A stretch of 64,000 bases of DNA from Maribacter algarum (ex Lu et al. 2025) (nom. illeg.) (GCA_947495915.1 CANMAW010000001.1:558001-622000), one strand, 5' to 3'; counted from the stretch's first letter, positions 38,589 to 47,486 are shown. Made by a program: numbers and translations. The notes: generated from the letters alone by a model not told the origin.

Positions 38589-38951
38589 TTGGGACAAATT
38601 AAAGTTGAAAACATTAGGGTTTACGCCTATCATGGTTGTTTAAAAGAAGAAACTAATATTGGAAGTGACTATTTAGTAGATGTTGAAGTAAAAGCAAATT
38701 TAAAGAAACCTGCTAAATCTGATTCACTTGTCGACACTGTTGATTATGTTCATATTAATCATATAGTTGTTGAAGAAATGAAAACACCTTCTAAACTTTT
38801 AGAACACGTAGGTCAACGAATAATTAATAGAATTTTCTCTGAAATCAACATAGTTAAAAAAGCCAAAGTCGCTGTTTCTAAATTAAATCCACCTATTGGC
38901 GGTGATGTAGAAAAGGTCACTGTAGTTTTACAAGAAAAAAGAAGGTCTTAA
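38589..38951 (+). CDS. folB: dihydroneopterin aldolase
   Basis: FolB converts 7,8-dihydroneopterin to 6-hydroxymethyl-dihydropterin plus glycolaldehyde in folate synthesis. The 120 residues match the family length. Visible signatures are RVYAYHGCLKEE with the conserved YHG, the strand IGSDYLVDVEV, TVDYVHINHIV in the middle and LLEHVGQRI with the conserved Glu. The C-terminal PPIGGDVEKVTV holds the conserved lysine region. The start is a TTG at 38589; it gives exactly the usual N-terminus and no ATG fits. A promoter-like sequence ends 14 bases before it. The tRNA-Cys gene follows 44 bp after the stop and may be co-transcribed. Confidence 0.93.
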   Translation: MGQIKVENIRVYAYHGCLKEETNIGSDYLVDVEVKANLKKPAKSDSLVDTVDYVHINHIVVEEMKTPSKLLEHVGQRIINRIFSEINIVKKAKVAVSKLNPPIGGDVEKVTVVLQEKRRS

Positions 38952-38995
38952 ATTTTCCTATATTCAAAAACGGATTAACTTTGCACCCACAATAA

Positions 38996-39066
38996 GGCAT
39001 CGTGGCCGAGTGGCTAGGCACAGCTCTGCAAAAGCTTGTACAGCGGTTCGAATCCGCTCGATGCCT
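38996..39066 (+). tRNA. tRNA-Cys (anticodon GCA)
   Basis: A 71-base cloverleaf: acceptor GGCATCG/CGATGCC, D-arm GCC/GGC, anticodon loop CTGCAAA, T-arm AGCGG-TTCGAAT-CCGCT and discriminator T73, which is characteristic of Cys tRNA. The outermost anticodon-stem pair is a C-T mismatch. No CCA is encoded. Confidence 0.93.
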
Positions 39067-39072
39067 CAAAAC

Positions 39073-39102
39073 AAAAAACCCTATAATTCTATAGGGTTTT
39101 TT
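39073..39102. terminator. bidirectional terminator between tRNA-Cys and the LysE-type gene
   Basis: Stem AAAAAACCCTATA with TATAGGGTTTTTT around a 4-base loop ATTC, with T runs on both strands. It serves the plus-strand tRNA and the minus-strand gene ending at 39128. Confidence 0.9.
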
Positions 39103-39127
39103 CATTTTATATATTAACACAAATCTT

Positions 39128-39814
39128 TTACTCGCGAATTCGCTCAATTTCTTCCAAGCCTTTTTCAATATTGAATTGATCTTTTGGTAGAAATCCTTTG
39201 GTAATAAAAATAATACCGCAAATAATTAATATTACTCCAAGTCCCTTTTTTATTAAATGTATTCTTCGGGGAGTTAATTTCCTTTTAAGCTGTTTAGCTA
39301 AAAGAATTTTAAAAACATCAGTTATAAAATAGGTGAGTAGCATTGCAGTAAAAAAGGTGATTATTCGTTTAGGATTATTATCTAAACTCGCTCCTGCAGT
39401 AATTATAGCAACTAACCAAAATGCTAAAACCCCAACATTAATAAAGTTCAATAAAAAACCTTTAACAAATAAACCTAAATAACCCTTACTAACTTTTACT
39501 GCTTCTTGTTCAACAGCAACTTGCTTCTTCTTTACTTCTTTTTTCACAAAAATAGTAATGCCATATACGAGTAATACGACACCACCTAAAACATACAGCC
39601 CAGGCCTATTACTTAAATTTTCTAATAATTGACGACTACTAAAATATGCTATAGATAGAAATAAAATATCTGCAATAATTACGCCTAAATTAAAAATAAT
39701 TGCTGCTCGAAAACCTTTAAGCGCACTAGTTTCAAGGAGCACAAAAAAAACAGGCCCAATCATAAAGCTCATAATAAAGCCTAGTGGAATAGCTGCCTGT
39801 ACGTCTTCTAACAT
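39128..39814 (-). CDS. LysE family transporter
   Basis: 228 residues with about six hydrophobic helices. The N-terminal helix contains PLGFIMSFMIGPVFFVLLETSALKG, which matches the LysE/RhtB family signature (G-P-x-F followed by a small polar turn). A charged linker rich in Lys and Val near 90-110 divides the protein into two halves as in the family. Members export amino acids or other small metabolites; the substrate cannot be deduced. It lies 5 bp after the GIN-domain gene and probably belongs to the rnr transcript. Confidence 0.87.
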   Translation of the reverse strand: MLEDVQAAIPLGFIMSFMIGPVFFVLLETSALKGFRAAIIFNLGVIIADILFLSIAYFSSRQLLENLSNRPGLYVLGGVVLLVYGITIFVKKEVKKKQVAVEQEAVKVSKGYLGLFVKGFLLNFINVGVLAFWLVAIITAGASLDNNPKRIITFFTAMLLTYFITDVFKILLAKQLKRKLTPRRIHLIKKGLGVILIICGIIFITKGFLPKDQFNIEKGLEEIERIRE

Positions 39815-39819
39815 GTAAT

Positions 39820-40503
39820 TTATTGCATTCTGGTTACTGTGCCTCCAAATACTGTTTTTTCTTCCATTTTTGCCGGGTCACCATATACCAAAACTTCACC
39901 CCCAGCCTTAACAGTAGCTTTAACGTAATCAATAGCAAATATTTCGGCTCGAGAACCGGCATTTACATTGACGGTTGAAAATTTTGTTTTTAAATTTTTA
40001 CCCTCATAAACACCACCGGTATTAATAGCTACATCTTGTAAATCTGAAGTTCCGGTTGTTCTTATTACTCCCCCTGTAACAGTTTTTATTAATAGTTGTT
40101 CTACTTGCGCATGAATCTCAATTTCTCCACCTTCTTGAGCTTTTAGCTCTAGAATGTCTTGGGTCATAATTTCTTCAGAGCTAATTCTTGCATCTTCATT
40201 TACATCTATAATGATTAAATCTTCAGCATAATACAAATCAACAAAAGTGCGATATCCGCTAAAAATTTTATCTAATTGCATTCGTAATTTTAAAACACCA
40301 GCGTTATTAACAATAACCACTTTTGAACTGTTTTCACCTGATATAACAGCTTTATTAACGTTTGACTTTATAAGATTAATAGAGATACCATCAAAACCTT
40401 TCACCTCTGTAAAAGCTTGTAGCTCTTTGGTGATTTTTTGTTCTTGTGCGTTTACATGATACAGTGCAAAAAATGATACTAAAAGCACTAGTATTTGTCT
40501 CAT
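39820..40503 (-). CDS. GIN-domain (DUF2807) secreted protein
   Basis: 227 residues with a signal peptide ending at VNAQE. The domain has the pattern of the putative auto-transporter adhesin, head GIN family: FTEVKGFDGISINLIKS, then regularly spaced beta strands (ILELKAQEGGEIEIHA, TVNVNAGSRAEIFAID) and the final VYGDPAKMEEKTVFGGTVTRM. The repeated strands suggest a right-handed beta-helix. The function of the family is unknown. Gene spacing (61 bp after rnr, 5 bp before the LysE-type gene) suggests co-transcription. Confidence 0.88.
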   Translation of the reverse strand: MRQILVLLVSFFALYHVNAQEQKITKELQAFTEVKGFDGISINLIKSNVNKAVISGENSSKVVIVNNAGVLKLRMQLDKIFSGYRTFVDLYYAEDLIIIDVNEDARISSEEIMTQDILELKAQEGGEIEIHAQVEQLLIKTVTGGVIRTTGTSDLQDVAINTGGVYEGKNLKTKFSTVNVNAGSRAEIFAIDYVKATVKAGGEVLVYGDPAKMEEKTVFGGTVTRMQ

Positions 40504-40564
40504 AACAAATTATTTAGGTTAGTTTATCATCTTCAGAACAAAATGTATTCCAAAAAATATTATT

Positions 40565-42754
40565 TTATTCATGCTTACCGATAAGGCTGAAATCAAGATG
40601 GCGTTTAACTAAGTCTGTGTTTTTAACCATAACTATAACTTCATCACCTAATTGATACGATTGTTTGGTTTTTTCACCATAAATCGCATATTCTTTCTCA
40701 TCAAAGATATAATAATCCCCTTTTATATCACGAATTCGAACCATTCCCTCACATTTATTCTCTATAATTTCAACATAAATTCCCCATTCAGTAACACCAG
40801 ATATCACTCCCACAAACTCTTTATCTTGATGATCTTGCATAAATTTAATCTGCATATACTTAATAGAATCACGTTCAGCACTTGAGGCTAAATATTCCAT
40901 ATCAGAAGAATGTTTACATTTTTCTTCATAAACTTCTGCCTTAGGTGATTCTCCACCATCTAAATAATGTTGTAATAATCGGTGCACCATTACATCTGGA
41001 TATCGTCGAATTGGAGATGTAAAATGTGAATAATAATCAAATGCTAATCCATAATGACCAATATTGTCAGTCGTATATATTGCTTTACTCATACTACGAA
41101 TAGCAAGCGTATCTACTAAATTTTGTTCTTTTTGACCTTTAACGTCTTCGAGAAGTTGATTTAAAGAAGCGCTAATAGATTTTTTATCTTTAAAGTTCAA
41201 CTTATGTCCGAATCTTGAAATAATTCCGTTAAGGGCTATTAATTTATCTTCATTTGGGTCGTCATGAATTCGGTATACAAAAGTTTTAGTTGGTTTTTGT
41301 TTTCCGATAAACTGTGCCACTTTTCTATTTGCTAAAAGCATAAACTCTTCAATTAGTTTATTGGCATCTTTAGCTTCTTTAAAATAAACACTGGTAGGCT
41401 CACTTTTTTCATTCAAGTTAAATCTTACTTCAACCTTATCAAACGAAATAGCTCCTTGTTGCATTCGAGCAGAACGCATAATTTTTGCTAATCGATCTAG
41501 ACTTAGCGTTGCATCAACTACTTCTTGATTTACAGAATAAGCACCGCCTCTTATGGAAGTAGATTCGGGAATATCTCCATTTCTATTTTCAATAATATGT
41601 TGTGCTTCTTCATATGCAAAACGTTCATTTGAGTTAATAACCGTTCTACCAAACCATTCATTTTTTATAGTTGCTTTATCATCTAATTCAAAAATAGCTG
41701 AAAAGGTATACTTTTCTTCATTAGGTCTTAATGAACAAGCATTATTCGATAAAACTTCTGGTAACATTGGTACCACTCTATCAACCAAATAAACAGAGGT
41801 AGCTCTTTTATACGCTTCATCATCTAAAACGGTATCTTTATGTAAATAATGAGATACATCAGCAATATGAATTCCTATTTCATAATTACCATTTTCTAAA
41901 ACTTTAAATGATAAGGCATCATCAAAATCTTTAGCATCTTTAGGATCTATAGTAAATGTTAAGGTATCGCGCATATCTCTACGCTTCGCAATTTCTTCAG
42001 CTTTTATAGAAGTATCTAACTGATCAGCGTAGCGTTCAACTTCTAATGGAAATGAATACGGAAGACCATATTCTGCCAAAATGGAATGAATTTCAGTATC
42101 ATGCTCCCCAGGTTTACCCAATACTTCGGTTATTTTTCCGAAAGGTGAATCAGCATGATCTGGCCATTCAGTAACCTCAACGATGACCTTATCACCATCG
42201 GTAGCCTTTCCTATTTTTTCTTGCGAAACGAAAATATCAGTATACATTCTAAAATCTGTTGGACGTACAAAAGCAAAAGTTTTTTGCATATCTACAATTC
42301 CAACAAATTCAGTTTTATGACGCTCCACGATCTTTGTAATTTCCCCTTCTAACTTTTTACCTTTCCTTCTAGGGAAAATATAAACTTCAACAGTGTCTTT
42401 ATGAAAAGCCTTTTTTAGTTTATTGAAGGGTACAAACACATCATCATCCATTCCTTCAATAATGATGTATGCATTACCTCTACCGGTTACATCAACCGTT
42501 CCTGTATGATATGTTTTAGTAGATGGTAATGCTTTGTAACTTCCTCTACTTTCTTCAATAATTCGTTTACTTTCTTTGAGCTGTACTAATTTTTTAATCA
42601 ACACATTTCTATCGTGAGCATCGGTAATATTATTCTTAGCAGCTATTTGCTTATAATTGAAACTTTTGTTTGGCTCTTTTTCAAGCACTGTAAAAATTCC
42701 TTTAGTAATTTCGTTTTTTCTATGGTTTTTTGCCTTTTTATTTTTCTTCGACAT
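40565..42754 (-). CDS. rnr: ribonuclease R
   Basis: A 3'-5' exoribonuclease that digests structured RNA. The 729 residues show an N-terminal winged-helix-like part, two cold-shock OB domains, the RNB catalytic domain and a C-terminal S1 domain. In the RNB domain TIDPKDAKDFDDALS at about 266-280 carries the conserved metal-binding aspartates. FTSPIRRYPDVMVHRLL, with the conserved RRYxDxxxHR pattern, is later in the same domain. The S1 domain spans about 640-720. The very basic N-terminus (MSKKNKKAKNH) is usual in this lineage. It is divergent from rpiB across a 622-bp gap. Confidence 0.96.
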   Translation of the reverse strand: MSKKNKKAKNHRKNEITKGIFTVLEKEPNKSFNYKQIAAKNNITDAHDRNVLIKKLVQLKESKRIIEESRGSYKALPSTKTYHTGTVDVTGRGNAYIIIEGMDDDVFVPFNKLKKAFHKDTVEVYIFPRRKGKKLEGEITKIVERHKTEFVGIVDMQKTFAFVRPTDFRMYTDIFVSQEKIGKATDGDKVIVEVTEWPDHADSPFGKITEVLGKPGEHDTEIHSILAEYGLPYSFPLEVERYADQLDTSIKAEEIAKRRDMRDTLTFTIDPKDAKDFDDALSFKVLENGNYEIGIHIADVSHYLHKDTVLDDEAYKRATSVYLVDRVVPMLPEVLSNNACSLRPNEEKYTFSAIFELDDKATIKNEWFGRTVINSNERFAYEEAQHIIENRNGDIPESTSIRGGAYSVNQEVVDATLSLDRLAKIMRSARMQQGAISFDKVEVRFNLNEKSEPTSVYFKEAKDANKLIEEFMLLANRKVAQFIGKQKPTKTFVYRIHDDPNEDKLIALNGIISRFGHKLNFKDKKSISASLNQLLEDVKGQKEQNLVDTLAIRSMSKAIYTTDNIGHYGLAFDYYSHFTSPIRRYPDVMVHRLLQHYLDGGESPKAEVYEEKCKHSSDMEYLASSAERDSIKYMQIKFMQDHQDKEFVGVISGVTEWGIYVEIIENKCEGMVRIRDIKGDYYIFDEKEYAIYGEKTKQSYQLGDEVIVMVKNTDLVKRHLDFSLIGKHE

Positions 42755-43376
42755 TAATTCTTTTCTTGTTTACGTGGAAATTTACAATTTATAATCCACT
42801 AGTTTTTTCTGAAATATAGTTTCTTAACTTCAATTTTACATTTCAGAAAGGTTATCAACATATATTACATATATATCTTTTTCTTTTTAAAATTTAAAAT
42901 AAAAATGATGGTTATGATAGGATGTTAATAGTGGAGATAAAAAAATCAAAGAAAGTTTGCTTTGAACTATTTTTTATTTTTATTGACATTCTTTACAACT
43001 GTAATAACTTTAGAAACCAGTTGCTTAACATTCTTATTAACGAATCTTAATAAGTGCTATCAACACTAATTTTATGATAAGTTAATGCAAATTTAGTGTT
43101 AATTTCTTTAAACAATACTTTAATATCTTTCTGCTATTTTCTAAGAAGTAAATTCTTTTTTAAAATATATCTTTTGTAAAGCAAATTTTATATCATTTAT
43201 CAAAACTTAAAAGTAAGTTTTTGTTGTATGGTTATTAACACTTACCAGCTTGGTATATTAACAACAAATAAACAGCTTCATTTCAGTAGTTTGAAATTGT
43301 TGTTGTGAAGATGCTAATAATTGTTGTAAAACACTATGTATTTGTACCTTTGTATTACTAACTAAAAACAATACTT
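42755..43376. other. 622-bp AT-rich intergenic region with DnaA-box-like 9-mers
   Basis: No gene is seen. Five 9-mers fit NTAT(C/T)AACA: TTATCAACA at 42852-42860, CTATTAACA on the minus strand at 42923-42931, CTATCAACA at 43057-43065, TTATTAACA at 43232-43240 and ATATTAACA at 43255-43263; TTATTAACG at 43034 is close. TTATCAACA differs by one base from the DnaA box TTATCCACA. Long T/A runs lie between them. The region may be an origin-like or regulatory region; nothing proves either. Confidence 0.35.
43321..43352 (+). promoter_or_regulatory. flavobacterial-type promoter of rpiB
   Basis: TTGTTG at 43321-43326 and TACCTTTG at 43345-43352, a full TAnnTTTG -7 match with an 18 or 21 base spacer. 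The rpiB start codon is 25 bases downstream. Confidence 0.6.
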
Positions 43377-43808
43377 GTGAAAATAGCAATTGGTAATGAT
43401 CACGCTGGTACCGAATACAAACTTGCAATTGTGGGTTTATTAAAATCTCTTCAAATAGAGGTACAAAACTATGGAACTGATGGTTCAGATAGTGTTGATT
43501 ATCCTGATTTTGTACATCCTGTTGCTTCTGATGTGGCAACGAATAAAGTTGATAAAGGTATTATTATCTGTGGTAGTGGAAACGGAGCTTCTATGACTGC
43601 AAATAAACATCAAAAGGTTCGTTGTGCACTGTGTTGGACCAAAGAAATTGTTCAACTCGCTAGAGAACATAATGATGCCAATATTTTAAGTTTACCTGCA
43701 CGTTTTATTTCTCTACCTCAAGCTCTTGAAATGGTTAAAACATTTTTAGAAACAGAATTCGAAGGTGGTAGACACGAAAGACGTATTGAAAAAATACCAT
43801 GTTCTTAG
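43377..43808 (+). CDS. rpiB: ribose 5-phosphate isomerase B
   Basis: RpiB interconverts ribose 5-phosphate and ribulose 5-phosphate in the pentose phosphate pathway. The 143 residues are the normal length. The N-terminal IGNDHAGTEYK, with the phosphate-binding Asp-His, the segment DYPDFVHPVA and the active-site region GIIICGSGNGASMTANK with Cys65 are all present. The start codon is a GTG at 43377, giving the standard N-terminus. A perfect -7 promoter box lies just upstream. Confidence 0.94.
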   Translation: MKIAIGNDHAGTEYKLAIVGLLKSLQIEVQNYGTDGSDSVDYPDFVHPVASDVATNKVDKGIIICGSGNGASMTANKHQKVRCALCWTKEIVQLAREHNDANILSLPARFISLPQALEMVKTFLETEFEGGRHERRIEKIPCS

Positions 43809-43940
43809 TAAATTAAGACTAACCAACTATTTATAAAGTAAAAATATCGTTTGTTAATAAATTACAAACAAATCGATTCATAATCTAGTATATGTTTTTA
43901 TTCCTAATATAGGATTGTAAAATAGATTCAATAAAAACAA

Positions 43941-44393
43941 ATGTTACAAACAATTGTAAAACGCTTTGATGAATTTGATGCTTTCGAATTATATAGTGTA
44001 TTGCAACTTAGGTCAGAAGTATTTGTTGTCGAACAAGATTGTGTTTATCAAGATTTAGATGGTAAAGATGATAAAGCACTACATGTTTTAGGTTTAAAAG
44101 ACAATAATTTAGTTGCTTATACTAGAATTTTTAAAGCATCAGATTATTTAGAGCAGGCTAGTATTGGTAGAGTAGTAGTTCGAGAAACAGAGCGAAAATA
44201 CAAGTATGGTGTTTTGATAATGAAAGCCTCTATTAAAGCTATTGAAGAAATATTTAATGAAACTACTATTGCATTATCTGCACAAACCTATTTAATTCGT
44301 TTTTATAATTCTTTAGGATTCGAAGAAGTAGGTGAAGAATATTTAGAAGACAATATTCCACACATACTAATGATAAAAAATAAAAGTGTTTAG
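43941..44393 (+). CDS. ElaA-like GNAT acetyltransferase
   Basis: 150 residues of the GNAT fold, closest in pattern to ElaA: an N-terminal FDEFDAFELYSVLQLRSEVFVVEQDCVYQDLDGKD region (shown here in part as LRSEVFVVEQ and YQDLDGKDD), then IGRVVVRETERKYKYGVLIMKA, which holds the acetyl-CoA pyrophosphate loop, and RFYNSLGFEEVGEEYLED at the end. The acyl acceptor is unknown. It follows rpiB by 132 bp on the same strand and is convergent with the next gene. A 7-of-8 -7 box (TATGTTTT at 43891) may belong to it. Confidence 0.85.
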   Translation: MLQTIVKRFDEFDAFELYSVLQLRSEVFVVEQDCVYQDLDGKDDKALHVLGLKDNNLVAYTRIFKASDYLEQASIGRVVVRETERKYKYGVLIMKASIKAIEEIFNETTIALSAQTYLIRFYNSLGFEEVGEEYLEDNIPHILMIKNKSV

Positions 44394-44412
44394 ATTTTAA
44401 GCTATTGAAAGT

Positions 44413-44787
44413 TTATATTTTAATAGGTGTTTTGTTTGATAAATTAATATCCTCCAACATAGTATCTGTAAATTTATAATGTCCTTTAGTGGTTATAATT
44501 CGAAATCTATTTGAATTCATTCTACTTATTGTATCTAAAAACAACCATTTTGTTTTCAAAAGTTTTGGCTTTGCAGATTTTAAACTAATATCAAAAAAGT
44601 ACTTTCTTCCGTTTTTAATTGCTACAATATCTGGAGTTATTTTTAAATCATCACCTTTTCTTAAATACGATTTAGGACTATCATAACCTTCTAAATCGGC
44701 TTTTATATTTTCAAAGCCAGTAGCTTCTAAATGATCTATTGATTTTTCTAAAAATGCTGAGTTTTCTTGCTTATCAGTTTGTGTCAT
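44413..44787 (-). CDS. conserved-looking small protein of unknown function
   Basis: 124 residues, soluble, no signal peptide. The middle (about residues 49-100) has alternating strands: KITPDIVAIKNGRKYFFDIS and then KTKWLFLD and FRIITTKGHYKF. The order Pro52-Asp53, a beta hairpin, Asp66 and Lys70 resembles the core of PD-(D/E)XK nuclease-like folds, but the catalytic spacing is not canonical, so this is only a suggestion. The gene stands alone on the minus strand between two plus-strand genes. Confidence 0.7.
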   Translation of the reverse strand: MTQTDKQENSAFLEKSIDHLEATGFENIKADLEGYDSPKSYLRKGDDLKITPDIVAIKNGRKYFFDISLKSAKPKLLKTKWLFLDTISRMNSNRFRIITTKGHYKFTDTMLEDINLSNKTPIKI

Positions 44788-44954
44788 TTTTAAAAGATAA
44801 TATTATTTACCAGAAAACCAAAAATATATAACTGATTAACAGTAGTTTAAGAACAATCTAAGCACCTTTTTTCTTATAAATCTTCTTAAATTATAATTTT
44901 AAAAAAACGGTAAGTTGTAAAAAAGAACTAAATTTCATTCAATAAATTAAACTA

Positions 44955-46148
44955 ATGAAACTCAATTTTAAAGCGGCCTCAGCCTTTGTCATACTTAGCT
45001 TATTAATCGTTTCATCTTGTTCTGTAAAACAGAATAATGAAGAAATTTTTAAAGCACAAATTCAAGAAATAAAAACAAAATTTGCACCTGATAAAAGGGT
45101 GGCACTTTTTGATATACAAGTTGAGAAAGAAGAAGATGTCTTTATTTTAAAGGGCGAGAGTGACTTACCAGTTGCTATTGATTCATTAAAAAAGCAATTA
45201 GAATTATTGCATGTTAATTATATAGATAGTATTCGGTTATTACCTGCTAAAAAATTAAAGGGCAAAACCAATGCTGTAATCAATATTTCTGTTGCCAATT
45301 TACGTAGTAAACCAAAGCATTCTGCTGAATTAGCTACTCAAGCAACGTTAGGTACTCCTGTGAAAGTTTTAAAACAACAAGAGGGGTGGTATCTTATTCA
45401 AACACCCGATAAATATTTGTCATGGGTCGATGATGGAGGCATTACTCTAATGACTGACCAACGTTTTAAAGAATGGAAAGAAGCAGATAAAATTATGTTT
45501 ACTAAAACATACGGACACACCTATAATGATATTACAGAACAAGAAATCATATCAGATGTTGTTAGTGGTGCAATTTTTGAATTCGTAAAATTATCTGACA
45601 AGCATTTTATTGTTTCCTATCCTGATGGGCGAATTGCGTTAATGCGTTTTAAAGAAGGAGAAAACTATTTTAGTTGGGTGCAAGAAGTTAACCCGAGTCC
45701 AGATAACTTGGTAGCAACTTCAAAAAAATTAATGGGGGTGCCTTATTTATGGGGAGGAACCTCAACAAAAGGCATGGATTGTAGTGGATTCACAAAAACG
45801 GTTTATTTTTTAAATGGAATGGTTATCCCAAGAGATGCTTCGCAACAGGTACATACTGGAAAACAAATAGATGAAAACAGAAATTTTGAGAATTTAGAAA
45901 AAGGAGATTTATTGTTTTTTGGTAAAAAAGCAACCGAAAATACAAAGGAAAAAGTGGTACATGTAGGTATGTGGATTGGTAACGATGAATTTATTCACGC
46001 CTCAAATATGGTACGCGTAAGTAGTATTAATCCTGATGCAGAAAATTTTGATAAGTACAATCTTAATAGGTATTTACGTTCAAATCGAATTTTAAAAGAA
46101 ACAGATAAAAACTTGATAGATTTAAAACAGTTATCAGTATTTAAATAA
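44955..46148 (+). CDS. SH3-NlpC/P60 family lipoprotein (peptidoglycan endopeptidase-like)
   Basis: 397 residues. The lipobox is VSSC with Cys22. Bacterial SH3-type domains occupy about 105-240 (NISVANLRSKPKHSAELA, then GWYLIQT). The NlpC/P60 cysteine peptidase domain follows from about 250, with GVPYLWGGTSTKGMDCSGF giving catalytic Cys276, and VVHVGMWIG giving His336; His348 in FIHAS is the likely third polar residue. Such enzymes cut gamma-D-Glu-diamino acid bonds of cell-wall peptides, or the free peptides during recycling. The lipid anchor places it at the periplasmic face of a membrane. A DUF1080 gene follows 16 bp later. Confidence 0.92.
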   Translation: MKLNFKAASAFVILSLLIVSSCSVKQNNEEIFKAQIQEIKTKFAPDKRVALFDIQVEKEEDVFILKGESDLPVAIDSLKKQLELLHVNYIDSIRLLPAKKLKGKTNAVINISVANLRSKPKHSAELATQATLGTPVKVLKQQEGWYLIQTPDKYLSWVDDGGITLMTDQRFKEWKEADKIMFTKTYGHTYNDITEQEIISDVVSGAIFEFVKLSDKHFIVSYPDGRIALMRFKEGENYFSWVQEVNPSPDNLVATSKKLMGVPYLWGGTSTKGMDCSGFTKTVYFLNGMVIPRDASQQVHTGKQIDENRNFENLEKGDLLFFGKKATENTKEKVVHVGMWIGNDEFIHASNMVRVSSINPDAENFDKYNLNRYLRSNRILKETDKNLIDLKQLSVFK

Positions 46149-46164
46149 TATTAAAAATATATTT

Positions 46165-47028
46165 ATGCGAAATAGGTTTAGAATTACATGGGTAACATTA
46201 GTCGTTTCATTTACTTGTTTTGGGCAAGCAGATATTGAAAATGAATCAGAATTTAAATCACTGTTTAATGGGGTAAATTTAGATGGTTGGACAACAAAAA
46301 TTCATCATTATGAAGTTAATGATAATTACGGAGATACTTTTAGAGTTGAAGATAGTTTGATTAAAGTAAGGTATGATAAATATGAAGGAGATTTTAATGA
46401 TCGTTTTGCTCATTTATATTATGATACTCCCTATTCGTATTTTCATTTAACTATGGAGTATCGTTTCGTTGGTGATCCGCACCCTGGGGCGCCTATTTTT
46501 ATTGAGAAAAATAGTGGTGTTATGTTTCATTCTCAAGACCCGAAAACTATGTTAAAAGAACAAAACTGGCCCATTTCTGTTGAAATGCAATTTTTAGGAG
46601 GTATTGAAAAGGATAAAGAACGACCTACAGGTAATATGTGTTCACCTGGTACTGATGTTGAATTTGAAGGAAAGATAGATCCACGTCACTGTATAAATTC
46701 ATCATCTGAAACATATTATGGCGATCAATGGGTAAAAGCAGATTTAATTGTTCGTGGAGATTCGCTAGTTACACACATAATTAATGGTAAAACTGTTTTA
46801 GAATACGAAAAACCACAAGTTGGTGGGGCGGTTGTAACAGGTTACGATCCTAAAATGAAGCCTGACGGTAAGTTGCTTCAAGAAGGTTTTATAGCTTTAC
46901 AAAGTGAAGGCCAGCCAATTGATTTTAGAAATATTAAAATCAAAAATTTAAAAGGGTGTATGGATCCTAACGCTAGCAACTATAAAGAGTATTATATAAA
47001 ATCAGATTCTGACGCCTGCGTCTATTGA
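46165..47028 (+). CDS. secreted DUF1080 (3-keto-disaccharide hydrolase-like) protein
   Basis: 287 residues. A signal peptide ends at about residue 20 (CFGQ). The DUF1080 jelly roll starts with FKSLFNGVNLDGW and includes NSGVMFHSQDP, MCSPGTDVEF and GFIALQSEGQPIDFRNIKIKNL, the family's typical last strands. Related proteins hydrolyse 3-keto-glycosides or bind glycans. After this, residues of about 264-287 form an extra tail with GCMDPNASNY and a second Cys before the terminal Val-Tyr; it resembles the short Cys-bracketed GCxDPxAxNY motif that I know from secreted flavobacterial proteins. It probably shares a transcript with the NlpC/P60 gene. Confidence 0.87.
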   Translation: MRNRFRITWVTLVVSFTCFGQADIENESEFKSLFNGVNLDGWTTKIHHYEVNDNYGDTFRVEDSLIKVRYDKYEGDFNDRFAHLYYDTPYSYFHLTMEYRFVGDPHPGAPIFIEKNSGVMFHSQDPKTMLKEQNWPISVEMQFLGGIEKDKERPTGNMCSPGTDVEFEGKIDPRHCINSSSETYYGDQWVKADLIVRGDSLVTHIINGKTVLEYEKPQVGGAVVTGYDPKMKPDGKLLQEGFIALQSEGQPIDFRNIKIKNLKGCMDPNASNYKEYYIKSDSDACVY

Positions 47029-47038
47029 ATGCAAGAAA

Positions 47039-47422
47039 TTACTTTTCATAAAGTTCTAATGGAAGCTCATCAGGGTCATTAAAAAAAGTGAACTTTTTCC
47101 CTGTTAACTCATCAATTCTTATAGGCTCTGTTTGCACGCCTTTAGATGATAAATAAGAAATAGCTTGCTCCATATTTATTACTTCAAAAGCTAAATGACG
47201 TAATCCCTGAGCCTCTGGTCGAGAAATGCGTTTTGGAGGATTTGGAAATGAAAAAAGCTCAATAATATAATTTCCATTTAAAGCTAAATCTAGTTTGTAA
47301 GATTTACGCGCTTTGCGATACGTTTCTTTGACAACATCTAAACCTAAAACAGTAACATAAAAGTTTTTTGATTTTTCATAATCAGAACAGATAATGGCGA
47401 TATGATGTAAACGATTAAACAC
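47039..47422 (-). CDS. VOC family protein, YaeR/GloA2-like
   Basis: 127 residues of the vicinal oxygen chelate fold with two beta-alpha-beta-beta-beta modules. Likely metal ligands are His6, Glu55, His76 and Glu123, in LHHIAIICSDYEKSKNFY, NYIIELFSF, LRHLAFEV and PLELYEK. The pattern matches the small glyoxalase-like YaeR group; substrate unknown. The start is a GTG at 47422. It is the last gene of the minus-strand run with ctp (64 bp gap) and is convergent with the DUF1080 gene, 10 bp apart. Confidence 0.87.
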   Translation of the reverse strand: MFNRLHHIAIICSDYEKSKNFYVTVLGLDVVKETYRKARKSYKLDLALNGNYIIELFSFPNPPKRISRPEAQGLRHLAFEVINMEQAISYLSSKGVQTEPIRIDELTGKKFTFFNDPDELPLELYEK

Positions 47423-47486
47423 AGCTTTTTAATTGCGAATTAGAAATACAAGAAACAGCATTTCGAAGCATAATCATCAAAAGGTT

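Noticed and set aside
38917-39168. An 83-codon minus-strand frame covering the tRNA-Cys gene
   Set aside because: It runs through the tRNA and terminator and lies partly in the folB and LysE-type genes; no sign of coding.
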